The notes: generated from the sequence alone by a model not told the origin. A stretch of 49,376 bases of DNA from Gemmatimonadota bacterium (GCA_028873695.1 JAPPNU010000016.1:1-49376); one strand, 5' to 3'; positions 9,601 to 16,714 are shown, numbered from the stretch's first letter. Made by a program: numbers and translations.

Positions 9601-10400
9601 TTCAGGTCCAGTATACGGTCCCAGGTCTCCGCCACGGCCACCGGGTCGTCCAGACCGCGTACTTCGGAAGAGGGCGTGGTGACGATCATGTTTCTCCCGG
9701 CGATCTCCGCCCACGGCGCTGGAGCGTGGCGGATCTGATCGCGCCAGGCGACCGGATCCGTCTCCCCAAGCACGAACAGCGGCGCGGCCACGGCGCCTTC
9801 GATCCTGACGGCGATCTCTCCGAGGTTGGCTTTGTGCGGAACTTCGATGTAGATCAGGCCGCCGAACGCATTGGCGACCAGAGTCGTGACCGAGATGACC
9901 CGGAAGCGGCGGCTGATCACGGGCATGCGCGTCCATTCTTCGCGGACCGAGATATCCCCCTTGTGTGCGCCCACGCGCACGTGGAAGCGCCGGGCACTTG
10001 CGACCGCGGATGGCACGGTCACCTTAACCAGTTCGCCCGGCGTGGCGTAGAGGCCGGTGGAATGCCAGCGATACTCGTGCGGCTCGGAATAGACGCTCGT
10101 GGCGTGCCCGACGGGCTCGGTCGTGTCTATATTGAGGGTGCGCGTGATTCGCGGTGCATCGGCAGGGACGGAGCCGGGAAAGTCCGCGGCCGCGGAATGC
10201 GCGCGCACCGACGCGGGTGGGGTGCGGAGATGTTCCTGAACGAACTGCATCACCGCCTTGCGCGCCGCCGCTTCAGATTTGCCCAGCGGGCGTTCGGCCG
10301 AGGGCCAACGGCTCTCGCTGGCATCGTTGGCGGTAGCGGGTGAGACGAGAAACAGCCCGGGCAGCAAATGAAGAGCCGAATTCTTGACGAACGAATTCAT
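6627..10400 (-). CDS. M60-family (enhancin-like) metallopeptidase fused to WD40 repeats and a dockerin-like tail
   Basis: A 1257-residue exported protein. Residues 1-25 are a signal peptide ending PATANDA. The peptidase M60 domain includes the zinc motif HEVGH at 327-331 and Glu345 as likely third ligand, followed by a helical segment to about 490. Residues about 506-590 resemble a bacterial Ig-like (invasin) domain. From about 612 to 1190 there are about 14 WD40 repeats (VxSVxFSPDGxxLASGSxDxTVxLWD), enough for two seven-bladed propellers. Residues 1200-1257 hold two EF-hand/dockerin-like loops (DFDGDGTVGFTDF, DLDGNGTIGFSDF) nearly identical to those in the proteins at 52-5194. M60 enzymes cleave mucin-type glycoproteins, so attachment to host glycoprotein through a dockerin-like tail is plausible. 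The start ATG at 10400 has AGGAGG 7 bases upstream; a TTG directly before it is ignored. Confidence 0.9.
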   Translation of the reverse strand: MNSFVKNSALHLLPGLFLVSPATANDASESRWPSAERPLGKSEAAARKAVMQFVQEHLRTPPASVRAHSAAADFPGSVPADAPRITRTLNIDTTEPVGHATSVYSEPHEYRWHSTGLYATPGELVKVTVPSAVASARRFHVRVGAHKGDISVREEWTRMPVISRRFRVISVTTLVANAFGGLIYIEVPHKANLGEIAVRIEGAVAAPLFVLGETDPVAWRDQIRHAPAPWAEIAGRNMIVTTPSSEVRGLDDPVAVAETWDRILDLNAELAAWPSPARLRRERLVVDRQIPRGYMLSGYPISAHLDQQANLVDVEHLRTEGNWGFFHEVGHNHQSRDWTFDGALEVAVNLFTLYAYEFLCGIPVTESYYGWIDARSREMVERYDYENPDFELWKRQPALALFMYVQMQEAFGWDAFRQVFAAYRALRDAARPTSDDEKRDQWLVRFSRQVGRNLGPFFEAWGVPTSPSARTLIANLPMWLPPGFASGLEIVSGAGQQGPSGETLPQPLVVVVRDQYGNALPDAVVTFTVTVGNGRLSDRFKVERVKTDARGRAETSLTLGPHPGRNIVVVSLGDREVGRIIAEGVGVGVTELDGDYRTWHLPASATARLGKGAMGEGDRAVALSPDGRTLAVASNVGVWLYETGTTRVRSLVPTRRSVISVAISSNGILAAGTHHGGVVLWAVATGTQIGRLRHSGYVTAVVFSPDGTRLASGSWDHTIKIWDVESRRELSEWEVQPTNEIHSFISVDFSPDGRRLASGFQDGTVRLWDVATRKEVANMEGHTDRVTSVSFSPDGAQLASGSGDRTVRLWDLSGQTEVAVLRGHTGPVRSVSFSPDGAALASGSWDRTVRLWDVATGGLFSFFDEHRDAVHSVTFSPDGAALVSGAADGTVLLRNLETGNVAGLSGHLALSSAALSRDGATVVSGHSDGKLRLWDADRQTWLATLEGHAYGVSSVSFSPDGAFLASASWDRTVNLWDVRTRELIGTLEGHPDQVTAVAFSTDGKMLASAQRDGSITLWDTVMRSRISTLEGHTDRVVSVTFSPEGVLLASGSWDRTVMLWDLKTRKLVNTLVGHTGSVHSVAFSSDGKTLASGAGDGDGNVRLWDIRTRTEIAALKNRYGVYSVAFSSEGSVLASGTWFSVMLWDVETQEQITNLSGHTGHVHSVAFSDDGHVLASGASDGTVLLWDISRYIGPSVANPDFDGDGTVGFTDFLLFAGAWGLGRGDVGYDARFDLDGNGTIGFSDFLILAESYGQRTN

Positions 10401-12136
10401 CAAGGCGCCTCCTGCGAATCAGCCGGGATACGCCTGGGAGCGGCAGGGCAAAGCCGGCATCCCGGTTGCCACCTCTGCCGGCACGTCGATGCCCTTATGG
10501 CGGCTGACGCCCAACGGCAAGGCCGCCTTCGGACCGCTCCCATCGCGTCCATTGAAATGCCGTTGCGTTCCCGTCGCGAGTCGTCCTGAGGCGGTATTCG
10601 AGTATTCCTGAATGGATCCATTCCGGACCCGGCGAATGGCTATCGCTAACGAATGACCTGTGGATTGCGTGTCGAACGCATCGATAAACCCGAAAGAGTC
10701 CACTGAATCTCCCGTGCGGCCACGGCAAAGTGTCGGGCGGTTCGATGACGGAATAATTCACGTTTGTACGTACATTGATTTCGCTGTATTCCACTGCTGT
10801 CCGGGAACCGTGAGATTGACGAAATTGCCATCGTCTGCGCAATGCCGTCCGCGAACAAAGTGACTTTACCAGCGGCCACAATTGTGTTTTTTCTGTTCTA
10901 TTGATCCCGTAAAATATGATATTCGTGCTATTCAGGCGAGCTGGGTCGAGGCGCCGGTTTTCGGAATCGAGCCGGATACTGTCCAGGGCACAAGCCGATT
11001 TGGGACAGACGTGATTCCTGCTTTTAGGTACAATGCTCAGGTTGTGCCGATCGTGTCAATACCTAATGATTGTCGAAACGTCCTGTATTTGTTTCGGGCT
11101 ACTTTTTTTTCGATATGAGAGTCGAATAATGACTTTATCGGCAAGAATAAAGGTTTGGCGGGCGAAGACGGGATATTTTGTTCGTTCCCGGTTCAATCGG
11201 CCTCGGTTGGTGACCGATCCCGGGGATGCCCCCTGGGCCCATATCTATGATTGAAACGGGTCTGGCTGAGCCGATCCTCAGATCGCCGCCTTTGGTCGAT
11301 CTTCTGCACAATGCGCCGATTTACCGCCGGGATGTCTCAGCAACCGTCCGATCTTGGAAGGCAGCAATTGTGAACAATGATAATGAAATCTTCGAGATTC
11401 GTTTATGATTTTTTGCTGACATACAGAGTATTATATATAATTTTCTTATGACTATTTGATCACCCGGTCCAATTGAAGTTCGTAGGGGTTGGTACGACGG
11501 CAGGGAATCCGGTATCTGTTCGATTAATTCGCCTTCATGGACGAACCGCTTAGGGTGCCGGACATACACAGCCACGCACGGCGTCCTGGCCTGCCCGAAT
11601 CTCATCCGGAAATGCCGGTGAATCCGAAGTTGGCGCGCCTGGTGGCGTCGATCTGCCATCGAGAAGAGAGAGTGGGTACGGTTTTTCCGGTGGAGAAGAA
11701 GGGTGGGAGGGAGTTCATCACGGAGGACGAATAGACCCTGGTGAAGTTCGCCGTTCAGGCTGCTGCAGCACAAGACCGGAGACGCGACGTTGGAAGGGGT
11801 AGCGGAATCGACCGACGCGGGGGGAATGCCTTACCTGCTATTGTCTGTACGCCTTATTCGCGGGATTGACTCTCAGTGACTCTGCGGAGATTCAGGATGA
11901 TAGGGTTGGATCTGGGGAAGGAGGTCGAGCGAGGACACGGGCCGGTCACCCGCGGCGGGGTCCAGGATAAGGGTGAGGGAAGACCCGTTGTCAGGCTGAC
12001 GGGGCCTCCTGGCTGCGAGATGTCCGAACAATCATGTTAACGAGGGTTTCATTCATATCCTGGCGTAACAGTTTCCGGTACGGCTGAACATAAAAGAACC
12101 GCTCCGGAAACGGCATCAAACATTCGGTTTGACTTT
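10401..12136. other. Long gene-poor region
   Basis: About 1.7 kb with no convincing gene. Short frames occur on both strands (for example 11537-11734 plus, 11321-11773 minus), but they lack ribosome binding sites, similar neighbours or recognisable motifs. Composition is uneven, with AT-rich stretches near 10750-10930, 11080-11150 and 11380-11460 that could hold the promoter of the M60 gene. It also holds the repeated element at 11047-11097. It may be a decayed locus. Confidence 0.5.
11047..11097 (-). repeat. Diverged duplicated upstream element, copy B
   Basis: Counterpart of 6250-6297. In the minus-strand sense it ends in TTAGGTATTGACA, whose TTGACA would make a good -35 box; a clear -10 is not visible at 17 bases. 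It lies about 650 bases upstream of the M60 gene. Confidence 0.4.
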
Positions 12137-12165
12137 GAATATCTAAATGTCTATTTTAGATATTC
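12137..12165 (+). promoter_or_regulatory. Perfect inverted repeat touching the ATPase start codon
   Basis: GAATATCTAAA and its exact reverse complement TTTAGATATTC (11 bases each) flank a 7-base spacer and end on the base before the ATG at 12166. It replaces any Shine-Dalgarno sequence. It could be an operator for autoregulation or an RNA hairpin that controls start-codon access. AT-rich sequence stands out from its surroundings. Confidence 0.55.
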
Positions 12166-13326
12166 ATGTATAATCGAATATTAAATTTGGATTTTATCGG
12201 TCAGCAGACGTGTTTTCTGTGGGGTCCGCGTCAGACCGGGAAGAGTACGCTCATCCGTTCGCTGTTTCCCCGGGCAAGGCGTTACGACCTCCTGCTGGCC
12301 GACGTATATCGTGCGCTGATCGACCGACCCGAGTTGATTCGTGAGGAATGTCTCGCCGCGGGATTGGATGGCGATTCGCAGGTCGATCCCATTGTGATCG
12401 ACGAAGTCCAGAGGATTCCGGACCTGCTGAATGAGGTGCACTGGCTCGCGGAAAACAGGGGGCTGCGTTTTCTCTTGTGTGGTTCGAGCGCGAGGAAGTT
12501 GAAACGCGGCGGCGGCAATCTGCTCGGCGGGAGGGCGGTCCGGTATCAGTTACATCCATTGGTTGCTGCCGAGATCCCGGAATTCTCGCTCGACAAGGCA
12601 CTGAATGCCGGTCTGCTGCCCCGGCATTACCTGAGCGCCCGGCCTCGCCGGTTGATTCAGGCCTACTTAGGCGATTACCTTAGGGAGGAAATCGCGGCCG
12701 AAGCGTTGACGCGAAATATCCCCGCGTTCAGCCGGTTTCTCGAAGTGGCAGCCCTTTCGAATGGCGAGTTGATCAACTTCAACACGATCGCCTCGGAATG
12801 CGGCGTGAGCGCGCCAACCGCGAAGGGGTATTTCCAGATCCTGGAAGATACATTGATCGGGAGTTTCGTACCGGCGTTTCGAAGGCGTGCGAAGCGCCGG
12901 GTTGTCGGCGCACCCCGGTTCTATTTCTTCGATGTCGGCGTTGTGGCGCACCTGACAGGACGCGGGCACGTCCAGCCGGGATCGGAGCTGTTCGGACGGG
13001 CGTTTGAGCATTTCATATACATGGAAGTGTCTGCGTATGCCAGCTATTCCGAGATGTTTTTTCCTGTATCGTTCTGGCGTACCACATCAGGCCATGAGGT
13101 CGACTTTATCTTTGAAGACGTCGCTCTTGAGGTCAAGTCGACGTTCCGGATCCAGGACAGGCACCTGAAGGGCATTCGGGCATTTAAGGAAGAGTTCAAA
13201 ATGGCCCAATATATCGTCGTCTCACGGGAGTCGGCGCCCCGCCGGACCGCGGACGGTATTCTGATCCTGCCATGGCGGGATTTCCTCGACCGGCTCTGGG
13301 GCGGCGAGATCGTCCCGCCGACGTAG
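12166..13326 (+). CDS. AAA ATPase with DUF4143 C-terminal domain
   Basis: A 386-residue cytoplasmic P-loop ATPase. Walker A is GPRQTGKST (20-28), Walker B is IVIDEVQ (76-82), followed by a sensor segment LLCGSSARKL and the conserved GGRAxxYxLHPL. The C-terminal DUF4143 half contains a winged-helix-like part and a PD-(D/E)xK-like core (EVDFIF then ALEVKST). These proteins are common, often mobile or patchily distributed, and their biological role is not established; functions related to defence, toxin-antitoxin or nuclease activity have been proposed. It is a lone gene, convergent with hisG, and starts directly at the end of a perfect inverted repeat. No SD is visible, so translation may be leaderless or structure-controlled. 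Confidence 0.9.
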   Translation: MYNRILNLDFIGQQTCFLWGPRQTGKSTLIRSLFPRARRYDLLLADVYRALIDRPELIREECLAAGLDGDSQVDPIVIDEVQRIPDLLNEVHWLAENRGLRFLLCGSSARKLKRGGGNLLGGRAVRYQLHPLVAAEIPEFSLDKALNAGLLPRHYLSARPRRLIQAYLGDYLREEIAAEALTRNIPAFSRFLEVAALSNGELINFNTIASECGVSAPTAKGYFQILEDTLIGSFVPAFRRRAKRRVVGAPRFYFFDVGVVAHLTGRGHVQPGSELFGRAFEHFIYMEVSAYASYSEMFFPVSFWRTTSGHEVDFIFEDVALEVKSTFRIQDRHLKGIRAFKEEFKMAQYIVVSRESAPRRTADGILILPWRDFLDRLWGGEIVPPT

Positions 13327-13405
13327 TCGCCTATCCTCACGACTCTCCGCGTGTCCCTTCTCTCCCGCTATTACCCGACCCATCCCACCGTTCGACCTGC
13401 CAACG

Positions 13406-14266
13406 CTATCCCACAATCGCATTGATGTCCTGAACGACGATATCCGTCGCGCCCAGGGTCCGGAGGCGGATCAGAAGCCCGGCCGTCTGCGATTTTGGAA
13501 CGACGGTCTCGATCGCGCTTGCGCAATCCGATAGCCGGCTGAGCGTGGGCGCGCGCCGGGCCGGCAACACATCCAGGACGGCGTTCTTCTGTTTGTTGTC
13601 CACGTTCAACTTGATGAGCTGCCGGTTTTCGGCATCGAGCGCGCCGGCCATCAGGTCTCCCAGGGCGACGAATTCGGGATTTCGGCTGCGCGCAATAACG
13701 ACAATAGGCGATACCATGAACTCATCGGCGACTTCGAGACCGTTTTCGCGCAGGCTGACGCCCGTAATCGTAACGCCCACGCCGTAGTCGAAGAGCTTCA
13801 TCGCCACCTTGATTTCCGTGCTGCCGTGGGAGAAGTCGATCTCCGCATTGGGATACCGGTCGCGGGTGATCGCCGGATATTCCGAACTGATCGAAACCGT
13901 TGCATTTTGCGACAGCGGCGGGCTGTCGGAGCGACCGAACAGGACGACGCGGGCCGGATCGCGGGTATCGCGGCTGATGCGCAACTCCTGGAGCCGTTGA
14001 ATCCGGGCGTCGAATTCGCCTGATTGCGCCAGTTCGGCTTCGACCACGCAGTCCAGCCCGCAGATGCCGCAGTCGATCTGCCGCTTCATCAGGGCGGCGG
14101 GAATGTCCTGGGGACGCATATAGACGGCCTGACTGAACAGATCGAGCCCGTCCACGGTGACATGACCGTTCCGTCCCCTGGGACGGACGTCGAGTCCGAT
14201 TCGGGAGAGCAGGTCGCACAGCGGAGCCTGCATGCTGCCGTTGGGCAGACCGAGCGTGAAGTCCAT
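13406..14266 (-). CDS. hisG: ATP phosphoribosyltransferase, long form with ACT-like regulatory domain
   Basis: HisG catalyses the first step of histidine synthesis, joining ATP and PRPP. The 286-residue protein has the N-terminal catalytic fold (LGLPNGSM at 6-12, VYMRPQDIP at 48-56, DCGICGLD at 65-72), a PRPP-loop-like segment FSHGSTE (145-151), then ITGVSLRENGL (167-177). Residues about 215-286 form the HisG_C/ACT-like regulatory domain found in long-form HisG, which binds histidine. Compared with common HisG the PRPP loop is less typical (HGSTE rather than SGSxE), so activity is likely but not certain. It starts 3 bases after the stop of hisI, with GGAG just upstream, and is the last gene of a three-gene operon. 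Confidence 0.85.
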   Translation of the reverse strand: MDFTLGLPNGSMQAPLCDLLSRIGLDVRPRGRNGHVTVDGLDLFSQAVYMRPQDIPAALMKRQIDCGICGLDCVVEAELAQSGEFDARIQRLQELRISRDTRDPARVVLFGRSDSPPLSQNATVSISSEYPAITRDRYPNAEIDFSHGSTEIKVAMKLFDYGVGVTITGVSLRENGLEVADEFMVSPIVVIARSRNPEFVALGDLMAGALDAENRQLIKLNVDNKQKNAVLDVLPARRAPTLSRLSDCASAIETVVPKSQTAGLLIRLRTLGATDIVVQDINAIVG

Positions 14267-14269
14267 GGG

Positions 14270-14698
14270 TTACTCCGGGATGGTATCAGGTTCCACGAAT
14301 TCGAGTTTTCCATTGGCTATGCTGCGGTAATAACAGCCGTAGCGCGATCGATCGTTGACTTTCGTGTGGCACGACCCCTCGCCACTCAGGCGCACCAGAT
14401 AGAGCAGCGAGTTCTGCTCGCAGTTGACGCGAACGTCGATCAGGTCGAGCATATCGCCGGACGTCGCCCCCTTGATCCAGAGTTCGTTGCGCGACGTGCT
14501 CCAGAACGTCGCCACGCGGTGTTCGAGCGCGTGGCGCAGCGCCCTTTCATTCACATAGCCAATCAGAAGAACGGCTTTGCTATCCACGTCCTGCACGGCC
14601 GCCGGAATGACGTTATGGCCGGTCTTCGCAACTCTGGCCAGCTTGTCGAAGTCGAGCCGGATCTCCGCGCCCTCTTCGAGTGCGTTTTCAATGTCCAT
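14270..14698 (-). CDS. hisI: Phosphoribosyl-AMP cyclohydrolase family protein with altered metal-site residues
   Basis: A 142-residue HisI-like protein. HisI opens the adenine ring of phosphoribosyl-AMP in histidine synthesis. The signature FWSTSRNELWIKGATSG (65-81) is intact. The three zinc-binding cysteines appear as Cys93, Cys110 and Cys122. The Asp triad that binds magnesium in characterised HisI (DCDxD) reads NCEQN at 92-96, so all three Asp are replaced by Asn, Glu and Asn. The Cys110-Cys122 spacing is also longer than usual. No HisE (pyrophosphohydrolase) domain is fused or adjacent. ATG 14698 is chosen for GGAGGG 8 bases upstream. It may be an active variant, a weak enzyme or a paralogue with a changed substrate. 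Confidence 0.8.
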   Translation of the reverse strand: MDIENALEEGAEIRLDFDKLARVAKTGHNVIPAAVQDVDSKAVLLIGYVNERALRHALEHRVATFWSTSRNELWIKGATSGDMLDLIDVRVNCEQNSLLYLVRLSGEGSCHTKVNDRSRYGCYYRSIANGKLEFVEPDTIPE

Positions 14699-14732
14699 GG
14701 TGATTTCCCTCCTGCACGGGATCGGTTGACCT

Positions 14733-15455
14733 TCAGGTTTTATCGATAATAGCGACGTACGCGGGTCCCGTTTCGGGGATGAATCCGGAAATCCGCCATC
14801 CGGTGTCTTCGAGTATGTACGCCATTTCCTCGCGGGAAACGATGAGATAATCGAACCAGGCGCCGACAAGCCGTTCATATCGGATCCGCATTCTGAGCTG
14901 GCCCGGGAACCTGCCGCGCCTCCGGTTGGTTTCGTGATAATCCAGATGCGCCTTGCTCGTGGTCGTATAAGGGTCCCGCGATTCTGCAATAATCCTGCCG
15001 CTGGATGGCGTCATATTGCGCATCTTTCTCAACAGCCACCGGGCGCGTTTCAGGTTGCCGAACAATCCGAAATTGTTGCCCATCATCAGCAGGGTGTCGA
15101 ACTCGCCCAGGCGATAGGATATTTGAGTGACGTTCAGAACGCCGGCTTTCCTGAGGCCGCCCTCGCGGGCCACCTTGATGGCCAGGGCCGATGCATCGAT
15201 GCCCATGACGTCGAATCCCTCCTGCTGAAGGTGAATGGCGTGCCGGCCCGGTCCGCAGCCGATATCGAGCACGCGCCCCGACACGTGATTCATCGATTCC
15301 TGATGGTGAGCCGGCCATTCGCTGAAGGGCTCGAAATAAACGCGCGATTTGCCCGCGGAAATACACCCGTCGTCCCGTTCCACGATTTCCCGGGCGGGTA
15401 TACCGCAATGCAAATCCCACATCATTCGTCCGTAAGCGTCGTCGCTGCGTGCCAT
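14733..15455 (-). CDS. Class I SAM-dependent methyltransferase
   Basis: A 240-residue cytoplasmic protein with motif I VLDIGCGPG at 62-70, an acidic motif II (MGIDAS, about 84-89) and the downstream FDTLLMMGNNFGLFG segment of small-molecule methyltransferases. The substrate is unknown. It is the first gene of the operon with hisI (34 bases downstream) and hisG, so a metabolite near histidine or phosphoribosyl metabolism is possible but unproven. GGAGGG lies 11 bases before the ATG. A long leader of about 290 bases containing a terminator precedes it. Confidence 0.85.
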   Translation of the reverse strand: MARSDDAYGRMMWDLHCGIPAREIVERDDGCISAGKSRVYFEPFSEWPAHHQESMNHVSGRVLDIGCGPGRHAIHLQQEGFDVMGIDASALAIKVAREGGLRKAGVLNVTQISYRLGEFDTLLMMGNNFGLFGNLKRARWLLRKMRNMTPSSGRIIAESRDPYTTTSKAHLDYHETNRRRGRFPGQLRMRIRYERLVGAWFDYLIVSREEMAYILEDTGWRISGFIPETGPAYVAIIDKT

Positions 15456-15540
15456 TTTTCAGTAATCCCTCCGTGATAAGCCCGACCTGAAGCGCCGCCT
15501 CATTCTCGCGGCGCATCGCGCGATGCCTGGCGTACCCATC

Positions 15541-15570
15541 AAAAAAGCCCGCTGTCTCTCGACAGCGGGC
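15541..15570 (-). terminator. Intrinsic terminator (attenuator) upstream of methyltransferase-hisI-hisG
   Basis: A perfect 10-bp GC-rich stem (GCCCGCTGTC / GACAGCGGGC, 15547-15570) with a 4-base loop is followed on the minus strand by TTTTTT. It lies 85 bases upstream of the methyltransferase start and 28 bases past the stop of a His-rich leader frame, so it probably attenuates the operon. It may equally end transcripts from the rhodanese gene. Confidence 0.85.
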
Positions 15571-15598
15571 CTTCATTTTCAACACTTGAAGTTCAGGT

Positions 15599-15733
15599 CT
15601 AGTCCACCGCCGAGCAGATTGCGCGAAGCGTCGCGGAACCCGTATGATGGGCACTACGATGGGCGGTATGGGCGTACAGAGAACCGGATGGAATAGCGCT
15701 CGGTCCACGCTGCATGACCGGGATGTTGTTCAT
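15599..15733 (-). CDS. Putative histidine leader peptide
   Basis: A 44-codon frame (alternative ATGs at 15742 and 15715) in which four of nine consecutive codons are His (codons 22, 25, 29 and 30; all CAT, at 15670-15644). It lies between a sigma70-like promoter (15752-15780) and the terminator at 15541-15570. ACCGCC (15662-15667), placed exactly between the first two His codons, can pair with GGCGGT (15606-15611). The overlapping CGGCGG (15607-15612) can instead pair with CCGCTG of the terminator's 5' arm (15563-15568). This is the arrangement of a translation-controlled attenuator: stalling at His would favour read-through. No SD precedes any of the ATGs, and the antiterminator pairing is short (6 bp with one G-U). 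Confidence 0.5.
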   Translation of the reverse strand: MNNIPVMQRGPSAIPSGSLYAHTAHRSAHHTGSATLRAICSAVD

Positions 15734-15751
15734 TGGTGTCATTGGATGCAT

Positions 15752-15780
15752 AAGATAGATAAGTTGGTCCCTCAAGTCAA
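15752..15780 (-). promoter_or_regulatory. Sigma70-like promoter of the his leader
   Basis: On the minus strand TTGACT (15775-15780) is followed after exactly 17 bases by TATCTT (15752-15757). The predicted start would be near 15745, just upstream of the leader-peptide frame. It gives a leader of about 175 bases to the terminator. Confidence 0.55.
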
Positions 15781-15834
15781 ATTTTTCGTACGGCAGAGCA
15801 CGAAGATGGGACCAACGTCTGCCAAACCGGCTGT

Positions 15835-16227
15835 TCAGCAACCGCACACCGGCGCTTTCCCTCCAGTGGCGTGAAGGCCTTCGGTTGCGTAACCGTCCCT
15901 GATCCACCAGTCCAGCCCGCCCATGAGTTCCTTGACGCTGAAACCCAGCCTGGCCAGTTTGAGCGCGCCTTTGGTCGACGCGTTGCAGCCGATGCCGTCG
16001 CAATAGGTCACATGGAGCGCGTCCTTGTCCAGCCGGGACGTTGTCTTCTCGTCCATGGCCCGGTGAGGCAGGCTTATGGCGCCCGGGATATGTCGTTCCG
16101 CGTACGCTTCGGGTGATCTTGCGTCCACGACAATAACGGCGCCGCCGTCGTTCAGCGCCTCGAAAACATCGTACGAATCGATCTCGTATTTCAGCTTGTT
16201 TTCGTAGTGTTCGATCTGTTCTTTCAC
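15835..16227 (-). CDS. Rhodanese-like sulfurtransferase domain protein
   Basis: A 130-residue single-domain rhodanese. The domain spans about residues 12-105, with VVDARSPEAYAERHIPGAISLPH as the CH2A-like segment and an active-site loop beginning with Cys in TYCDGIGCNAS. Rhodaneses move sulfane sulfur between small thiols or proteins. The GTG at 16227 has GGAGG 4 bases upstream and is preferred; a TTG at 16293 would add 22 residues without an SD. A C-terminal CGC adds two more cysteines. It lies upstream of, and is probably transcribed separately from, the his leader promoter. Confidence 0.8.
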   Translation of the reverse strand: MKEQIEHYENKLKYEIDSYDVFEALNDGGAVIVVDARSPEAYAERHIPGAISLPHRAMDEKTTSRLDKDALHVTYCDGIGCNASTKGALKLARLGFSVKELMGGLDWWIRDGYATEGLHATGGKAPVCGC

Positions 16228-16529
16228 GAAACCTCCGGTCGATTGCGTTATCGTTTCCAGTTGTCCGTGCTGCGCGTTCTGTCTGTCCTGCAAATGGCGA
16301 TCTATAGCTGTACAACAGGATGTCGGATCGGCGCCACGATTGAGACCTCAGTCTCTCGCGGATGCGACTGAATGCGGCGTAAAATTAGGTAAGCCTTGTT
16401 TCGCGGTCAAGAATTTCGTTCTTCGAACCCGCGACGTCCACTTCGCGGCCTCGTCCTTTTGCGTTGTATGCCGGGCACGCATTCCCTATTTTACGGCGGT
16501 TTTTAAAAGGCAGCTTTCAGTTGTCAGCC

Positions 16530-16640
16530 AGAGGCAAAAACCGAATCGGTTGACATCATCGCGAATATGTCGGCGACCGCGAAGAGCGCAGACCTCTCTC
16601 CCCGGCCCTCTCTCCTGAAGGAAAGAGGGAGGTCGGCGGG
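16530..16640 (-). repeat. Diverged copy of the 116-base intergenic repeat
   Basis: Reverse complement of the unit repeated at 35441-35792. Shared blocks include CTCTCTCCCCGGCCCTCTC, AACCGAATCGGTTGAC and the GCGCAGACC junction. Confidence 0.6.
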
Positions 16641-16693
16641 AAAACCAGCCTCACACGGAGACACGAAGGCACAAAGGGAAACAACCGAAAAGC

Positions 16694-16714
16694 GGGCGAC
16701 CACAAGGGTCGCCC
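16694..16714. repeat. Small palindrome of the GGTCGCCCCTACAA family
   Basis: GGGCGACC and GGTCGCCC flank a 5-base spacer, followed by CCTACAA. The same design occurs at 27434-27453 and in variant form at 41970-42074. Confidence 0.6.

Noticed and set aside
13327..13405. Bidirectional terminator between the ATPase and hisG
   Set aside because: Genes converge here, but no stem with a T-run could be found on either strand.
14270..14989. Extended HisI reading frame from 14989
   Set aside because: The extra 97 codons overlap the methyltransferase on the same strand in a different frame. ATG 14698 has a good SD and starts at the family N-terminus.
15599..15660. T-box riboswitch ahead of the his operon
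   Set aside because: GGGTTCCGCGACG before a terminator recalls the T-box bulge, but the conserved TGGNA part and specifier stem are missing. A leader-peptide attenuator explains the region better.
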